A DNA stretch of 9,479 nucleotides from Candidatus Tariuqbacter arcticus (GCA_013202315.1 JABMRZ010000056.1:1-9479); one strand, 5' to 3'; positions 1 to 6,563 are shown, counted from the stretch's first letter. Notes: generated by a model not told the origin, from the letters alone. Made by a program: numbers and translations.

Positions 1-44
1 ATTACTTGCGCAAATCACTATCTACAAATTTGAACACTAACTAA

Positions 45-111
45 ATGTCATTCGCGCATGCTTTTAGCGGGAATCCAGAAAAAATGAATCCCAGTCAAAC
101 CGGAATGACAT
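45..111. repeat. Short MITE-like / REP-like dispersed element
   Basis: A 67-bp segment is bounded by perfect 9-bp inverted repeats: ATGTCATTC at 45-53 and GAATGACAT at 103-111. It carries an internal AGCGGGAATCCA core of the kind seen in many dispersed bacterial intergenic repeats. A 14-bp stretch of it (64-77) recurs inverted at the far end of the window (9463-9476), so it is probably multicopy in the genome. It contains no coding potential. Mobility is inferred only from the terminal inverted repeats; no target-site duplication is evident. Confidence 0.55.
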
Positions 112-148
112 CTATATGCAGCTATTAAATTCGTTTATTATAGTATAA

Positions 149-154
149 CGGGAG
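149..154 (+). promoter_or_regulatory. Ribosome binding site of methyltransferase 1
   Basis: CGGGAG lies four bases before the ATG at 159. The bases just upstream (136-148) are very AT-rich, with overlapping TATTAT, TATAGT and TATAAC hexamers that could be a -10 box, but no convincing -35 box is visible. Confidence 0.4.
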
Positions 155-158
155 CGAA

Positions 159-1199
159 ATGAAAGATTATGAGAAAAGGCAGTATTTGTCGTCAATTGAA
201 GCGGCGAAGTATATGAATATCAGCGTGGAATCGCTTCATTCGCTGGTGAAGGCGGGAGATGTTGATTGTTTCATCGCCGCCAGCGGGCAGAAGCGGTTTA
301 AACTTGAAGATTTGATGAATTACGGACAAAATGTGGCTATTCAATCCAAATCGGCAAAAACGCTCACTGAAGTTAATAAATTTAGCATCAATGGAACAAA
401 GCAAATTATTTATATAAAAAGTTCGCTTTCTATGAAGGAAATACCGATGGAATCGGTGCATTTGATGATAACTTCGCCTCCATATTTCAATGCTAAAATG
501 TACTCTCGCGAACTCATAAAAGATGAATTGGGTAATATTCACAATTTGGATGAATGGTTCGATAAGATAGGCAATGTGTGGCGGGAAGTATATCGGGTAT
601 TGCAGCCGGGCAGAAAAGCTTTCATAAATATAATGAATTTGCCTATCCGAGAAAAGTGGGGGTTCAGGTCGCTTAATCTTGTTGGCAGGACTGTAGATCT
701 AATGGAAGAGATAGGATTTATTTTTAAAAGGGACATCGTTTGGGAAAAAACACACGGGGTAAAAGCGCACTTTGGAACCTATCCTTATCCTGGGGGAATT
801 CTAATCAATAATATGCACGAATTTATCCTTGAATTCAACAAACCCGATAGAAAAGGCCTTAAAAAATATCGACATATCACGGATGAGATAAGACAGGCTT
901 CAAAACTCGATAAGGAGTTCTGGCTTTCTTTAAAGAATTCCGATGTCTGGAAAATGAATCCTGAGAACAGCGGTGACAACAGGTCCCATGTCGCTCCATT
1001 TCCGTATGAATTGCCCTATCGAATAATCAAAGCATACTCTTTCATCGGGGAAACGGTGTTAGACCCGTTCGTAGGCAGCGGGACTACATTAAAAGCGGCT
1101 ATAGATTTGAGGCGGAATGGGATTGGGTATGAAATTGTCCCTGAGATTGCAGAAGCGGCGGTGAATAGTCTGAAGTGTTATCAAGTTAGCTTTATATAG
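159..1199 (+). CDS. Site-specific DNA methyltransferase (beta class, SPPY) with N-terminal helix-turn-helix
   Basis: This is a probable modification enzyme that transfers a methyl group from SAM to an exocyclic base amine. Catalytic motif IV (TSPPY, residues 105-109) comes before the SAM-binding motif I (LDPFVGSGTT, 301-310), and a motif X-like stretch (APFPYELPYRII, 279-290) lies just before motif I. This permuted order defines the beta class. SPPY is more typical of N4-cytosine than N6-adenine enzymes, so m4C is the better guess. Residues 9-56 form a separate excisionase/MerR-like helix-turn-helix (SSIEAAKYMNIS, then a wing-like segment ending KRFKLEDL). This may bind the gene's own promoter, since no controller gene is present; that is inference. 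The next gene begins 10 bp downstream, giving a two-gene operon with the likely endonuclease. The family is sure; base and target site are unknown. Confidence 0.93.
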   Translation: MKDYEKRQYLSSIEAAKYMNISVESLHSLVKAGDVDCFIAASGQKRFKLEDLMNYGQNVAIQSKSAKTLTEVNKFSINGTKQIIYIKSSLSMKEIPMESVHLMITSPPYFNAKMYSRELIKDELGNIHNLDEWFDKIGNVWREVYRVLQPGRKAFINIMNLPIREKWGFRSLNLVGRTVDLMEEIGFIFKRDIVWEKTHGVKAHFGTYPYPGGILINNMHEFILEFNKPDRKGLKKYRHITDEIRQASKLDKEFWLSLKNSDVWKMNPENSGDNRSHVAPFPYELPYRIIKAYSFIGETVLDPFVGSGTTLKAAIDLRRNGIGYEIVPEIAEAAVNSLKCYQVSFI

Positions 1200-1209
1200 G
1201 ATTAGATTT

Positions 1210-2334
1210 ATGAAAACAGACGCTAAAACAATATATGCTCAATCAAGCGATATTAAATCGAGGACATATCTTGAATATAGAAAAGATATGAAACAGAAAG
1301 CTATAGCTGAATTGGAGGTTTTACCTTGGTTGAGAAAAATCATTAAAAGAAGCGAACCGGATGCAGAAGTAGACAAATTCGGCGGGGATAAATTCCTTTG
1401 GTTTCTCAGAAAAGGAGGGATTACCAGAGAACCAGATTTCATAATTTCTGCTCCGAATGTTGAGGATAGATATATTGAATTCCAGTATGCCAAAGAAGAG
1501 CTCGGCGCTTATGATTTCAAGATTTCCAAGATAGCGCCACGAGATAGAAAACTTAAGAAACGAATGCCAAAAGCTAATACGGAAATCTTATACATTATCA
1601 AGCCTAAATATGAGTATACTTTAATAAGACCAGAATGGATTATAAACAATTCTACACAGACAGTAGCTTCGGCTTGGGGAAATGCGCCGGTTTTCCGCGT
1701 GAGCAAGGATAAAATGAATGCGCTCATGAGGGGAGATAAGGACTTAGTGTATGTATGCAAGGCAATCGATATGAAAATTAACATTCTTGATTTTCAGCAT
1801 GAAATGATTTCAATCGAATGTGATAAACTCTCACATCTATTGCAGAGCGTTATCGATGAAAATAAAATAGTCAAAGTTATTCCTAAGACCTTGGACGGAT
1901 TTTTCAAGGTTTGCTTCATTTTATCAAGAATCGATAAAACGCCAGAAAACGCCAATTTATGGTTGATATACCTTTTGTCCTATCTTAATATCGAGCTAAA
2001 TCTTTACAATTTATTTCAGTTATCATATTGTCTTGATTTTTTATATCCACTAATTGACATGAAAGACAACGAGGCAAAATTATTTGTCGATGGTATTAAG
2101 AGAATAAAGGAACAAATCATTATCTGCTTTAATCCTGATGGTTCATTCCAATCAGATAAAAAGCATCCCCCTTTGGACGAAACAAGATGTGCACTTTCTT
2201 GTATCAACATCATCGAAGACCTTATTCAAGATTTTCTTACTTATTATGAATACAAAACTTCATTGAAACCTATAAGATCTATTTTCCAGACTATTCCTGA
2301 TATTGATAAGACTCATAGATTCATTAGTTCATAG
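1210..2334 (+). CDS. Putative type II restriction endonuclease, PD-(D/E)xK-like
   Basis: I do not recognise a named family. The protein has 374 residues and starts 10 bp after the methyltransferase stop, with AGGATT about 7 bases before its ATG, so the two are probably co-transcribed. A plausible nuclease core is EPDFIIS (74-80), followed by an IEFQYAK strand (89-95), giving D76-x13-E90-x-Q92. The ExQ ending replaces the usual ExK, as in BglII (Asp84, Glu93, Gln95). A basic stretch at 111-121 (RDRKLKKRMPK) could contact DNA. The C-terminal half (about 200-374) looks mostly helical, with no motif I can name. Position beside a solitary methyltransferase, length and the D...ExQ pattern together suggest the cognate endonuclease. 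The catalytic assignment is inference from a short motif. It could instead be another accessory protein of the system. Confidence 0.6.
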   Translation: MKTDAKTIYAQSSDIKSRTYLEYRKDMKQKAIAELEVLPWLRKIIKRSEPDAEVDKFGGDKFLWFLRKGGITREPDFIISAPNVEDRYIEFQYAKEELGAYDFKISKIAPRDRKLKKRMPKANTEILYIIKPKYEYTLIRPEWIINNSTQTVASAWGNAPVFRVSKDKMNALMRGDKDLVYVCKAIDMKINILDFQHEMISIECDKLSHLLQSVIDENKIVKVIPKTLDGFFKVCFILSRIDKTPENANLWLIYLLSYLNIELNLYNLFQLSYCLDFLYPLIDMKDNEAKLFVDGIKRIKEQIIICFNPDGSFQSDKKHPPLDETRCALSCINIIEDLIQDFLTYYEYKTSLKPIRSIFQTIPDIDKTHRFISS

Positions 2335-2341
2335 TATTTAG

Positions 2342-2493
2342 GCTGATTATAAATTCCCCGTCTACTATTCCCACAGGAAGTCGCCTTCGAATATGTCGGC
2401 GTGATGTTCCTTTCGGTATATGTTAAGAGCAAGAGGTGTGAGTGTGATGTGATCATTGAATCGGATGAATTGAAGAATTATAAGTTGGTATAA
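2342..2493 (+). pseudogene. Truncated 5' fragment of a B12-type radical SAM gene
   Basis: Read from 2353, this stretch gives a 46-residue peptide that aligns without gaps to the N-terminus of the intact radical SAM protein encoded at 3586. By hand count 30 of the first 42 residues are identical, including LQ/PQ-EVAFEYVGVM and SVYVKSK. Base similarity reaches about 11 bp upstream of the start. The start codon is ATT (2353-2355) where the intact gene has ATG, and the frame stops at TAA (2491-2493). The rest of the gene is missing, replaced by methyltransferase 2. The divergence points to an old tandem paralogue rather than a fresh duplication at an insertion site. It is almost certainly not translated. 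Confidence 0.88.
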
Positions 2494-2494
2494 T
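2486..2494 (+). promoter_or_regulatory. Extended -10 promoter for methyltransferase 2
   Basis: TGGTATAAT is a perfect extended -10 element (TGn plus TATAAT). No good -35 hexamer is visible at 16-18 bp, as is common for extended -10 promoters. Transcription would begin near 2501, giving a leader of about 55 bases to the ATG at 2557. The element overlaps the terminal stop codon of the radical SAM remnant. Confidence 0.5.
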
Positions 2495-2541
2495 TTAGGA
2501 ACTTGAGTGAATAAGCTATGAGTTATTATACCAGGAATTTG

Positions 2542-2548
2542 AGGGGAG
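2542..2548 (+). promoter_or_regulatory. Ribosome binding site fixing the methyltransferase 2 start
   Basis: AGGGGAG lies 8 bases before the ATG at 2557. The earlier in-frame ATG at 2518 has no comparable site, so 2557 is the preferred start. Confidence 0.7.
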
Positions 2549-2556
2549 AAATCTCA

Positions 2557-3549
2557 ATGAAGAATGATTTAATAAACAAAATAATTCTGGGTGATTCTTT
2601 AGATATATTATCCAAAATGGAAACGAATTCCGTCGACTTAGTTCTGACAGACCCGCCCTATTTCCTCGATAAAATGGATAATAGCTGGAACCATGAATCA
2701 GTATCCAGTTCCAAGTATCACCATGCGGTGAAATCTCTCCCGCCGGGGATGAAATTCGACAGGAAACAGGGCAGAGAATTTTATTCGTGGTACTTGAAAA
2801 TATCCACCGAACTGCTGAGAATACTCAAGCCGGGCGGTTTCTTCTTTTCATTTTCAAGTCCAAGGTTATATCATAGAATGGCCTGCGCGGTTGACGACGC
2901 CGGGTTTTTAATTAGAGACTGTTTTATATGGCTTTACACTCAAAATCAGGTGAAAGCTATGTCTCTAAATCATTTCATAGACAAATTAGATGTTGATGAT
3001 GAAACTAAAAATTCACTTAAAGAAAAATTGAGTGGCTGGAAAACTCCACAGATAAAATCTTGCTTTGAACCGATCTTAATGGCTCAAAAACAACATGATG
3101 GAACATTCTTGAAAAATATGCTTAAGCATCAAGTCGGTCTCTTCAACACTGAAGTCAAAATAGGTCAGAATATGTTCCCTTCAAATGTCATTACTATCGA
3201 CAATATCGAAGAAATAATCGACAAATACTTTCTTTTACCGAAACCGACAAAGGTGGAAAAGGGCGATTTTAATATCCATAGAACTGTGAAACCTATGGCT
3301 ATATGTGAGTACATTATTCAACTGGCGACATTTTCCGATGACGCTATTGTGTTAGACCCTTTCGTCGGCAGTGGAACTACAGCAATCGCCGCTAAAAATT
3401 TAGGACGGAAATATATCGGCATAGATATTAACGAAGAATATGTGAATATTGCCTTAAAAAGATTAGGGGAAGCAGATAGTTCTTTAAAAGAAAAACGTTA
3501 TAAAGCCGGCAAATTGAATTATCAACTTCCGCTTGATAATTTATTATAG
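2557..3549 (+). CDS. Site-specific DNA methyltransferase (beta class, DPPY; probable N6-adenine)
   Basis: A 330-residue protein from the chosen ATG; an in-frame ATG at 2518 would add 13 residues that do not resemble the family. Motif IV is TDPPY (31-35), followed by the LKPGGFFFSFSS strand (90-101), a variable target-recognition region (about 130-240), a motif X-like HRTVKPMAICEYIIQL (241-256) and SAM-binding VLDPFVGSGTT (265-275), with IGIDINEEYV (287-296) beyond it. The order is beta class, and DPPY favours N6-adenine. The middle region (SCFEPILMAQK, then FLKNMLKHQVGLFN, then FPSNVI) resembles phage and prophage methylases. No endonuclease follows. It may be a second modification enzyme for the upstream R-M pair, for example for the other strand of an asymmetric site, or an orphan. 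It sits between the radical SAM fragment and the intact radical SAM gene. Confidence 0.93.
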   Translation: MKNDLINKIILGDSLDILSKMETNSVDLVLTDPPYFLDKMDNSWNHESVSSSKYHHAVKSLPPGMKFDRKQGREFYSWYLKISTELLRILKPGGFFFSFSSPRLYHRMACAVDDAGFLIRDCFIWLYTQNQVKAMSLNHFIDKLDVDDETKNSLKEKLSGWKTPQIKSCFEPILMAQKQHDGTFLKNMLKHQVGLFNTEVKIGQNMFPSNVITIDNIEEIIDKYFLLPKPTKVEKGDFNIHRTVKPMAICEYIIQLATFSDDAIVLDPFVGSGTTAIAAKNLGRKYIGIDINEEYVNIALKRLGEADSSLKEKRYKAGKLNYQLPLDNLL

Positions 3550-3585
3550 ATACCCTTATAAAAAATAAACTTTCGCTTATAATAA

Positions 3586-4998
3586 ATGTCCCGTCTATTA
3601 TTCTTACAGGAAGTCGCCTTCGAATATGTGGGGGTGATGTGCTTGTCAGCCTATGTGAAGAGCAAAGGGCACCGGTGCGATATTCTGATCGAATCGGAAG
3701 AAGGCAAGAACTTCGAAGCGAAAATCCGGGAATATGATCCCGATATTGCCGCTTTCTCCGTGATGACCGGGTTTCATAATTATTACCTCAAGATGGCGGA
3801 GAAAGTCAAAGATATGCTTGGGGTTCCGGTGGTTTTCGGAGGTCCGCACGCCACTTTCTTCCCGGAAGTGATAGAACACCCGGCGGTCGATATCGTCTGC
3901 CGGGGCGAAGGGGAAGAAGCGCTGACTGACCTGCTCGATGCCATCGACAAGGGAGAAGACTATTCCTATATTCCCAATCTGTGGGTCAATCACGACGGCG
4001 AGGTAACGAAAAACGATGTGCGGCGCGGGGAAGATAACCTGGACCTATACCCGCCCGCCGACCGGTCTATATACTATAAATACAAATACCTACGCGATTA
4101 CCCCACCAAGCCGTTCATCACCGGACGGGGGTGCCCGTATATGTGTTCCTTCTGCTTCAACCGCGATTTCAACCGGATGTATCGAGGGAAAATGAAAACA
4201 CTGCGGCGGATTTCACCGGAAAAAGTTGTCGATGAAGTGCTCGACTGCAAAGCGAAATACCCCTTGCATCGGATATTTTTCAACGATGACATTTTCATAA
4301 TGCAGAAGGACTGGCTGGAGGAATTCGCCCCACTCTACCGGGATAATATCGGCATTCCCTACGCCTGCAATATCCGCGCGAACCTGGTGAATGAAGATAT
4401 TGTCAGGCTGCTGAAGGAATCGGGATGCTACCTGGTTATGTGGGGAATTGAATCCGGCAATGAAAAGCGGCGCAATGAAATACTGCACAAGAACATCTCC
4501 GATGAACAAATCCGCAATGCGGCGGCGCTGTTCCGCCAATACGGCATCAAGATGAAGAGCTTCAACATTATGGGTTCGCCGGGGGAAACGCTGGACGAAG
4601 CGGTGGAAACTGTCGCCTTGAACGCCGAAGTGAAGATTGATTTCCCCTGGTGCAGTATTTTACAGCCTTACCCCCGGACCAAGATAGCTGAAATCGCTCA
4701 GGAGCAGGGAGTTTTAGTGACCGATTATTCCCTGGATGATATGGAGAAATCGTTCTTTTCCGGCAGCGTATTCAACCAGCCTGACATCGAGCGCATCGAA
4801 AGGCTGCAGAAGCTGTTTTACCTGGGGGTGAAGTTTCCCAAGTTGATTCCGTTTTTCAAATGGATGACCAAGTATCCGCTGGGGGTGGTGTTCAAATTTC
4901 TGTTTGGGGTATCGTTCTTGTATCGTTTTATGAGGGAAGTGGATATTCCGGTTTATAAAGCGGTGATGTTCGCCTTAAGGCATAGGAAGAGTTATTGA
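3586..4998 (+). CDS. B12-binding-type radical SAM protein
   Basis: A 470-residue enzyme with two domains. Residues 1-125 form a Rossmann-like cobalamin-binding-type domain (GVMCLSAYVKSKGH; DPDIAAFSVMTG; VVFGGPHATFFPEV; VDIVCRGEGEEAL). No DxHxxG motif is present, so cobalamin would not bind with histidine as lower ligand. Residues 178-360 are the radical SAM core, with its [4Fe-4S] cysteines C183, C187 and C190 in GRGCPYMCSFC. MWGIESGNE (285-293) and FNIMGSPGET (326-335) are typical of the BchE/HpnJ-like group. The substrate is unknown; methylation or rearrangement of a lipid, sugar or natural product is possible. TAA immediately precedes the ATG in frame and no SD is visible, so initiation is probably weak or non-SD; a TATAAT lies at 3578-3583. 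Its codons are visibly more GC-rich than the neighbouring defence genes. A fragment of a paralogue lies at 2342-2493. Confidence 0.93.
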   Translation: MSRLLFLQEVAFEYVGVMCLSAYVKSKGHRCDILIESEEGKNFEAKIREYDPDIAAFSVMTGFHNYYLKMAEKVKDMLGVPVVFGGPHATFFPEVIEHPAVDIVCRGEGEEALTDLLDAIDKGEDYSYIPNLWVNHDGEVTKNDVRRGEDNLDLYPPADRSIYYKYKYLRDYPTKPFITGRGCPYMCSFCFNRDFNRMYRGKMKTLRRISPEKVVDEVLDCKAKYPLHRIFFNDDIFIMQKDWLEEFAPLYRDNIGIPYACNIRANLVNEDIVRLLKESGCYLVMWGIESGNEKRRNEILHKNISDEQIRNAAALFRQYGIKMKSFNIMGSPGETLDEAVETVALNAEVKIDFPWCSILQPYPRTKIAEIAQEQGVLVTDYSLDDMEKSFFSGSVFNQPDIERIERLQKLFYLGVKFPKLIPFFKWMTKYPLGVVFKFLFGVSFLYRFMREVDIPVYKAVMFALRHRKSY

Positions 4999-5023
4999 AA
5001 CAGTAAACATAAAGGAGTTTGAA

Positions 5024-5842
5024 ATGAAAGGCATCCAATATGTGATGGACGACCGAGGTAAAAAAACTGCGGTCATTATCGATTTAAGCGTGTGGGGAGA
5101 AGTGTGGGAGGACATTTGCACAAAAATGAAAAAAATTCCCAAAAATAATGCTATCTTAGAAGCAGTTCAAGAAGCTGAAAGGGAGATAAACAAATACGAT
5201 TATGAAGCAGAATTTATAAATCCCGATATCGAAATCAATGACACAGAGCAAAAATTCAAGGATAAGATACGAGAATTACCAAAAATTAAAGGGATTTGCA
5301 TATTCATTGATATTTGTAGTTCAACCAAAGTCAAAGGAGAAAATGACAAAGAATATTGGATTTCTTTAATATATAATACTTTATGTAAAGCATCTGGTAA
5401 ATATAATGGATTCTTTCGAAAACATATAGTGAAAATTATTGGCGATGAATATTTCTTCTTTATACCAGAAGAATCTTTCAAAGATTTAGGTGAAGCCCCA
5501 TTTGATTGGATTTATGAAGAACTGAAGCGTGTTATTACTTTTAACAATAGCAGGAAAGATCTGTTTTTAAAATTGAAGGCGGCGATACATTATTGCACAG
5601 ATGTTTATAGAATAACATTTCTTGAATCTCAAGAACTTGATTATTATGGGAATGGCATTGATTTAACATCAAGGCTCATTAAAAATGCGAAAGAGGATTT
5701 AATTGTGATTAGTTGTGAATTTGCAAAGAAGCTGGAAAACATGGATGAAATTAATAAACTACAGGTTTTCAGTGAGATATTCAGAGGTTTTAAAGAACCG
5801 ACTAAGTATTTAGTTCTTTCCACATCATCTATAAAGTGTTGA
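5024..5842 (+). CDS. Antitoxin N-terminus fused to class III nucleotide cyclase domain
   Basis: Residues 1-35 match the small antitoxin encoded at 6579 without gaps (21 of 35 identical; shared GKKTAV-x-IDL-x-VWGE). A helical linker follows (about 36-85), then a class III cyclase domain (about 90-268). In that domain FIDICSST (94-101) and KIIGDE (137-142) supply the two metal-binding aspartates, D96 and D141. K137 and D206 (in DYYGNGIDLTSR, 206-217) occupy the adenine-selecting Lys/Asp positions. The transition-state arginine is kept (R217), but the usual asparagine is D213. The predicted product would be cAMP if active, and the protein looks soluble. AAAGGAG lies 6 bases before the ATG. An internal ATG at 5126 falls exactly where antitoxin similarity ends, so the original cyclase may have been 238 residues. 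The effector and role are unknown; Pycsar-type defence is a speculation without an effector gene nearby. Confidence 0.75.
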   Translation: MKGIQYVMDDRGKKTAVIIDLSVWGEVWEDICTKMKKIPKNNAILEAVQEAEREINKYDYEAEFINPDIEINDTEQKFKDKIRELPKIKGICIFIDICSSTKVKGENDKEYWISLIYNTLCKASGKYNGFFRKHIVKIIGDEYFFFIPEESFKDLGEAPFDWIYEELKRVITFNNSRKDLFLKLKAAIHYCTDVYRITFLESQELDYYGNGIDLTSRLIKNAKEDLIVISCEFAKKLENMDEINKLQVFSEIFRGFKEPTKYLVLSTSSIKC

Positions 5843-5867
5843 ATATATTTAGATATTATTCTAATAT
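5839..5867 (+). promoter_or_regulatory. Candidate promoter of the hicBA cluster
   Basis: TTGAAT (5839-5844) and TAATAT (5862-5867) are separated by 17 bp, each matching 4 of 6 consensus bases. The -35 box overlaps the stop codon of the cyclase gene, and the -10 box lies inside the AT-only dyad at 5845-5873, which would suit autoregulation. Confidence 0.35.
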
Positions 5868-5873
5868 AAATAT
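5845..5873. promoter_or_regulatory. Imperfect inverted repeat, candidate operator before hicB
   Basis: Left arm ATATTTAGATATTA (5845-5858) and right arm TAATATAAATAT (5862-5873) are perfectly complementary apart from a 2-base GA bulge, with a 3-base centre. The dyad ends directly against the GGAG ribosome binding site (5874-5877). It could be an operator for TA autoregulation or an RNA hairpin that limits translation of the first HicB. Because it is AT-only, chance contributes to the pairing. Confidence 0.45.
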
Positions 5874-5884
5874 GGAGAAATACA

Positions 5885-6106
5885 ATGTTCAAATTCACCG
5901 CCTATATTGAAAAAGACCCGGAAACCGGATACTATGTCGGGATTGTCCCCGGCATACCAGGTGCTCATACACAAGCCGAATCTTTGGATGAATTGAATGA
6001 AAATCTCAAAGAGGTTGTCGAATTATGCCTTGAAGAGATGGATATTGACGAAAGAAACAGTCTGCCGCAATTCATCGGCATCCAGCAGATGGAAGTTGCA
6101 ATATGA
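5885..6106 (+). CDS. hicB: HicB-family antitoxin (first copy)
   Basis: A 73-residue HicB-type antitoxin that should bind and neutralise the HicA mRNA interferase encoded next. The degraded RNase H-like fold of the family is visible: a first strand FKFTAYIEKDPETGYYVGIVPGIPGAHTQ, written here as its parts FKFTAYIEKD and GYYVGIVPGIPGAHT, then the helix AESLDELNENLKEVVELCLEEM. There is no C-terminal ribbon-helix-helix or HTH domain, so DNA binding is not obvious. GGAG sits 7 bases before the ATG. The stop overlaps the hicA start in ATGA (6103-6106), implying translational coupling. Antitoxin-first order is the reverse of the classical hicAB arrangement but is frequent in this family. Confidence 0.9.
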   Translation: MFKFTAYIEKDPETGYYVGIVPGIPGAHTQAESLDELNENLKEVVELCLEEMDIDERNSLPQFIGIQQMEVAI

Positions 6107-6336
6107 CTAAACTTCCGGTTATTTCTGTTGACAAAATGGAGAAAGTAGTTTTTGCTTTAGGGTTTAAAAAGGTCAGGCAGAAAGGAAGCCACATTATCTA
6201 CCGTCATCGCGATGGGAGAACTACTACAATTCCACATCATAAAGGCAGAATTTTATCCCGCCCTCTCATTCGCGGAATACTCCGTGAAATTGAGTTAGGC
6301 GCGGATGAGTATATTAAGCTATTGGGCAAATTATAG
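6103..6336 (+). CDS. hicA: HicA mRNA interferase toxin
   Basis: A 77-residue toxin of the HicA/YcfA family, a double-stranded-RNA-binding-like fold that cleaves mRNA when its antitoxin is lost. The family signature is complete: a leading helix (DKMEKVVFALGFKKVRQK), then GSH (28-30) with the catalytic His30, HHKGRILSRPLIRGILRE and the tail GADEYIKLL. No truncation is seen. It overlaps the preceding hicB by 4 bp and has no ribosome binding site of its own, so its expression depends on hicB translation. A second hicB begins 8 bp after its stop. Confidence 0.93.
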   Translation: MTKLPVISVDKMEKVVFALGFKKVRQKGSHIIYRHRDGRTTTIPHHKGRILSRPLIRGILREIELGADEYIKLLGKL

Positions 6337-6344
6337 GTTTGATA

Positions 6345-6557
6345 ATGTATAAATACTTGGTAATTATCGAAAAAGCGGAAAATAACTATTCCGCTTACCT
6401 ACCGGATTTGCCCAGATGTGTCGCCGCTGGTAAAACCATCGAAGAAACCGAAAAACTCATCCATAAAGCTGTCCAATTGCATATAAAAGGAATGAAGGAA
6501 GATAATCTCCCAATTCCTGAAGCCTCAACTGTAGCGAAATATATTGCAGTATATTAA
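6345..6557 (+). CDS. Second HicB-family antitoxin-like protein
   Basis: A 70-residue HicB-like protein from ATG 6345. A TTG two codons earlier is possible, but AGG (6335-6337) is better spaced for the ATG. The pattern KYLVIIEKAENNYSAYLPDL then CVAAGKTIEETEKLIHKAV is the standard HicB core, ending PEASTVAKYIAVY. It is distinct from the first HicB (only general fold positions agree) and has no HicA of its own. It may be a back-up or specificity-shifting antitoxin for the single HicA, or an orphan left after loss of its toxin. It lies tightly inside the same run of genes. Confidence 0.88.
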   Translation: MYKYLVIIEKAENNYSAYLPDLPRCVAAGKTIEETEKLIHKAVQLHIKGMKEDNLPIPEASTVAKYIAVY

Positions 6558-6563
6558 TTATCC

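Noticed and set aside
2518..2556. Upstream in-frame ATG extending methyltransferase 2 by 13 residues
   Set aside because: No ribosome binding site precedes it, whereas AGGGGAG is well placed for the ATG at 2557, where family similarity begins.
2342..3710. The two radical SAM 5' sequences as a fresh target-site duplication around methyltransferase 2
   Set aside because: The copies differ at about 12 of 42 codons at the protein level, too diverged for a duplication made at insertion.
3646..4539. Minus-strand frames inside the radical SAM gene
   Set aside because: They mirror a strongly conserved + strand gene and show no motif or start signal.
5024..5842. Calling the cyclase locus a Pycsar defence system
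   Set aside because: No effector gene with a nucleotide-binding, TIR or transmembrane domain is adjacent, and the substrate positions look adenine-type.
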